Origin: Reclinomonas americana ATCC 50394
Taxonomy: Eukaryota > Jakobida > Jakobea > Jakobida
NCBI GenBank assembly: GCA_048213135.1
Contig: PS015073.1
Span: 23,676 to 53,302 of the forward strand
DNA length: 29,627 nucleotides
Reading direction: 5' to 3'
A program made the translations under genes and the position numbers. The stretch's first letter is position 1. The number at the start of each line of letters is the position of its first letter. Under the pieces are notes generated by a model that was given only the letters and a program-made list of their open reading frames with translations, was not told where the DNA came from and ran no database searches. This document shows, piece after piece, positions 28,101-29,627 of the stretch.

Positions 28101-29377
28101 GAGAGATCAAGAGAGCGCTTACAATCTCTTTTACTCACTCTTGCGTCATAGCCTCCTTCGCACGAGCGAGCATTGCTCTCTTCTTTCTTTATAACTCATT
28201 GTGGGCGAAAGCGGGAAATGAGAGAGAGAGAGAGCGCGCGCGCTTTATGTCTCTCTCGTTTTCACTGTTTTGGATTTCTCGCACAAGTTGCCGTATCTCT
28301 GCTTTTGCTTACTTTCTCTCTCCTTTCTCTTTGACCGGCGAAGGCAAGGCGAGAAGAAAGAAATGAGAGCGACTTGGGTGTATCTCTCGCTCTCTTTCCC
28401 CATTATCTCTCGCTCTCTTTCCCTCTTATCTCTCGCTCTCTTTCCCTCTTGTCTCTCGCTCTCTTTCCCTCTTGTCTCTCGCTCGCTTTCCCTCTTGTCT
28501 CTCGCTCGCTTTCCCTCTTATCTCTCGCTCACTTTCCCTCTTATCCCCCGCTCTCTTTGCATCCTTCTGCTTGTATGATTTCGTATCCGTAAGCCTTGTT
28601 TCTGCATGTCTTCCTGTTTCTCTCTGTTGCTCGTTCTCCCACTCTCACTCTCTGACTCGCGCATTCCCTTTGTTTCTCCTTCTTTCTTTCCGTCTACAGT
28701 TGTTCGGTGACACGTCCCTTCATCTCTCGGTCTCATTTCTCTCTCCTTGAATTCACATTCTTTCTCTCGATTTCTGTCTCCCTCTTCCTCCCTTCTTCCC
28801 TTCCTCCCTTCCCTCCCCCTTCCTCCCTTCCCTCCCCCTTCCTCCCTTCCCTCCCCCTTCCCTCCCCCCTTCCCTTTCCCTCCCCCCTTCCCTTTCCCTT
28901 CTCCCTTTATTCCCTTCTCCCTCTCTCCTCACTCACCACCCTTTCCCTCTTCTCCCTCTTCTCCCTCTCCTCCCCCTTCCTACAGGAGCCCACGCCTCCC
29001 ACCACCAACACCAAAAACCACCCACCCGCCTCTCCATCGACCCCATCACCGACGAGTACATGCACGCCAACGTCTACGATCGCCTCTCCAACCCACTGGC
29101 CTTCACCGACATGGCCGGCCACCGCCACTTCCACAAGACGATCCTGACGCCTGTCACCTACGTGCCCGCCGTGCGCCACGTGGCCAAGGAGCTGCTGCAG
29201 AGCCAGCCGCTGACAAGGAGCCCGCTGTCGCCCTCGAGCAAGAGGACACCGGCCGTGCAGCGCCACCTGCAGAGAGTGTCGTACATTACGGAGGAGGAGG
29301 TGAGTCTTGCAATGCCAATGGAGTACGTTTGAAGAGAGACTGATTGGTTTGCTTTGCAGTTGTATGCCTCGCAGTAA
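24965..29377 (+). CDS. Largely disordered protein of unknown function, 7 exons, 478 aa
   Basis: Exons 24965-25037, 25210-25268, 26570-26905, 27103-27702, 27921-27957, 28986-29299 and 29360-29377 total 1437 nt. They are in phase from ATG to TAA, and all are GT-AG. The N-terminus has QQQQ followed by FVRVSNEEISREYRLLQQ, a likely helix. The middle is Ser/Thr/Pro-, His- and acid-rich (disordered) with a poly-Thr run, HHHH and GGGG. The C-terminal exon has the best-conserved look (LSIDPITDEYMHANVYDRL, then TYVPAVRHVAKELLQ). A short basic motif, GSYAR followed by Gln/Lys/Arg, occurs twice (26633-26647 and 27319-27333). I do not recognise the family. The 37-nt exon at 27921 is inferred only because it repairs the phase between exons 4 and 6. 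Confidence 0.65.
25464..26190 (+). repeat. 162-bp minisatellite in an intron, about 4.5 copies
   Basis: The marker AGCCTCTGAGCTGACGTGCA recurs at 25681, 25843 and 26005 (exactly 162 bp apart). Diverged end copies sit near 25530 and 26169. Each unit itself contains several GGTTCTTG(T/C) sub-repeats. The array fills the intron 25269-26569. Confidence 0.85.
26906..27102. other. Intron with G-rich start and CT-rich end
   Basis: It begins GTGAGT, runs through GGGGAAAGG-type units, and ends in a C/T tract with ACGCAG. Phase 0 on both sides. Confidence 0.7.
28383..28562. repeat. 23-bp tandem repeat, about 8 copies
   Basis: The unit starts TCTCTCGCTCTCTTTCCC, with starts at 28383, 28406 and 28429 and so on. 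It lies in the intron 27958-28985 of the right-hand gene. Confidence 0.85.
28765..28985 (+). repeat. Long polypyrimidine tract ending in a splice acceptor
   Basis: Nearly pure C/T with repeated CTTCCTCCCTTCCCTCCCC units, ending CCTTCCTACAG just before the exon at 28986. Confidence 0.8.
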
Positions 29378-29555
29378 TGTGGCGATGATGGCGGGAATAG
29401 GTCTGTGTTGTGGTCGCCTTGTACATCAGTAAACAGAAAAAAACAGAAAAAGGAGATGCGGGGAGGGAGGAAGACAAGAGAGTGCCAATTGCCAGCTGGA
29501 CACGTACAGTATAGCTTCAAGTTATATCCACGAGTGATAGAGGAGGAGCAGAGTG

Positions 29556-29627
29556 AGAGGAATGGAGCACAGCACGAGGAATGGAGCACAGCACGAGGAA
29601 TGGAGCACAGCACGAGGAATGGAGCAG
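29556..29627. repeat. 19-bp tandem repeat at the window end
   Basis: Close to four copies of GAGGAATGGAGCACAGCAC, cut by the window edge. It lies downstream of the right-hand gene's stop. Confidence 0.85.

Overview
The window reads as nuclear DNA of a single-celled eukaryote that I cannot place further. Genes are cut by many GT-AG introns, exons are short (often 100-350 nt) and GC-rich, and the spaces between are full of CT/AG, TG/CA and minisatellite repeats plus five runs of N. Spliceosomal introns, an acinus-type splicing protein, a BTB-BACK-TLDc protein and an NLR-like NACHT protein fit a protist, perhaps one not far from animals or amoebae. I see no operon, plasmid, phage or CRISPR structure, and I recognised no tRNA or rRNA gene.

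Layout. (1) 1-7456, plus strand: the 3' part of a 14-exon gene for a polytopic membrane protein of unrecognised family (798 residues visible; the 5' end lies outside the window). (2) 7614-15480, minus strand, convergent with the first: an acinus (ACIN1-like) gene of eight exons. Its phases fit throughout and give 545 aa: SAP domain, Ala/Pro/Lys-rich linkers, RRM, RSB motif and a short RS tail. Its long introns hold most of the repeats and three of the N runs. (3) 15954-20118, minus strand: a large STAND/NLR-like gene. One uninterrupted 3.6-kb exon encodes HEPN, NACHT, pentapeptide repeats and nine WD40 repeats. Two small upstream exons join it in frame and add a ubiquitin-like (beta-grasp) domain, giving about 1294 aa. 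(4) 20545-22743, minus strand: a BTB-BACK-TLDc gene (469 residues visible; its first exon or exons not settled). (5) 24965-29377, plus strand: a seven-exon gene for a 478-aa, largely disordered protein of unknown function. 22744-24964 is the 5' space shared by genes 4 and 5, filled with AG repeats and two N runs.

How they relate. I see no common pathway. The strongest candidate for an undescribed system is gene 3: an intact HEPN RNase motif and a beta-grasp domain ahead of a NACHT switch, with a tandemly expanded WD40 sensor. This is the logic of innate-immunity or non-self-recognition STAND proteins. Gene 2 is an mRNA-processing (exon-junction/ASAP complex) component. Splice models were built by hand from phase, splice-site and homology agreement; no transcript data were available.
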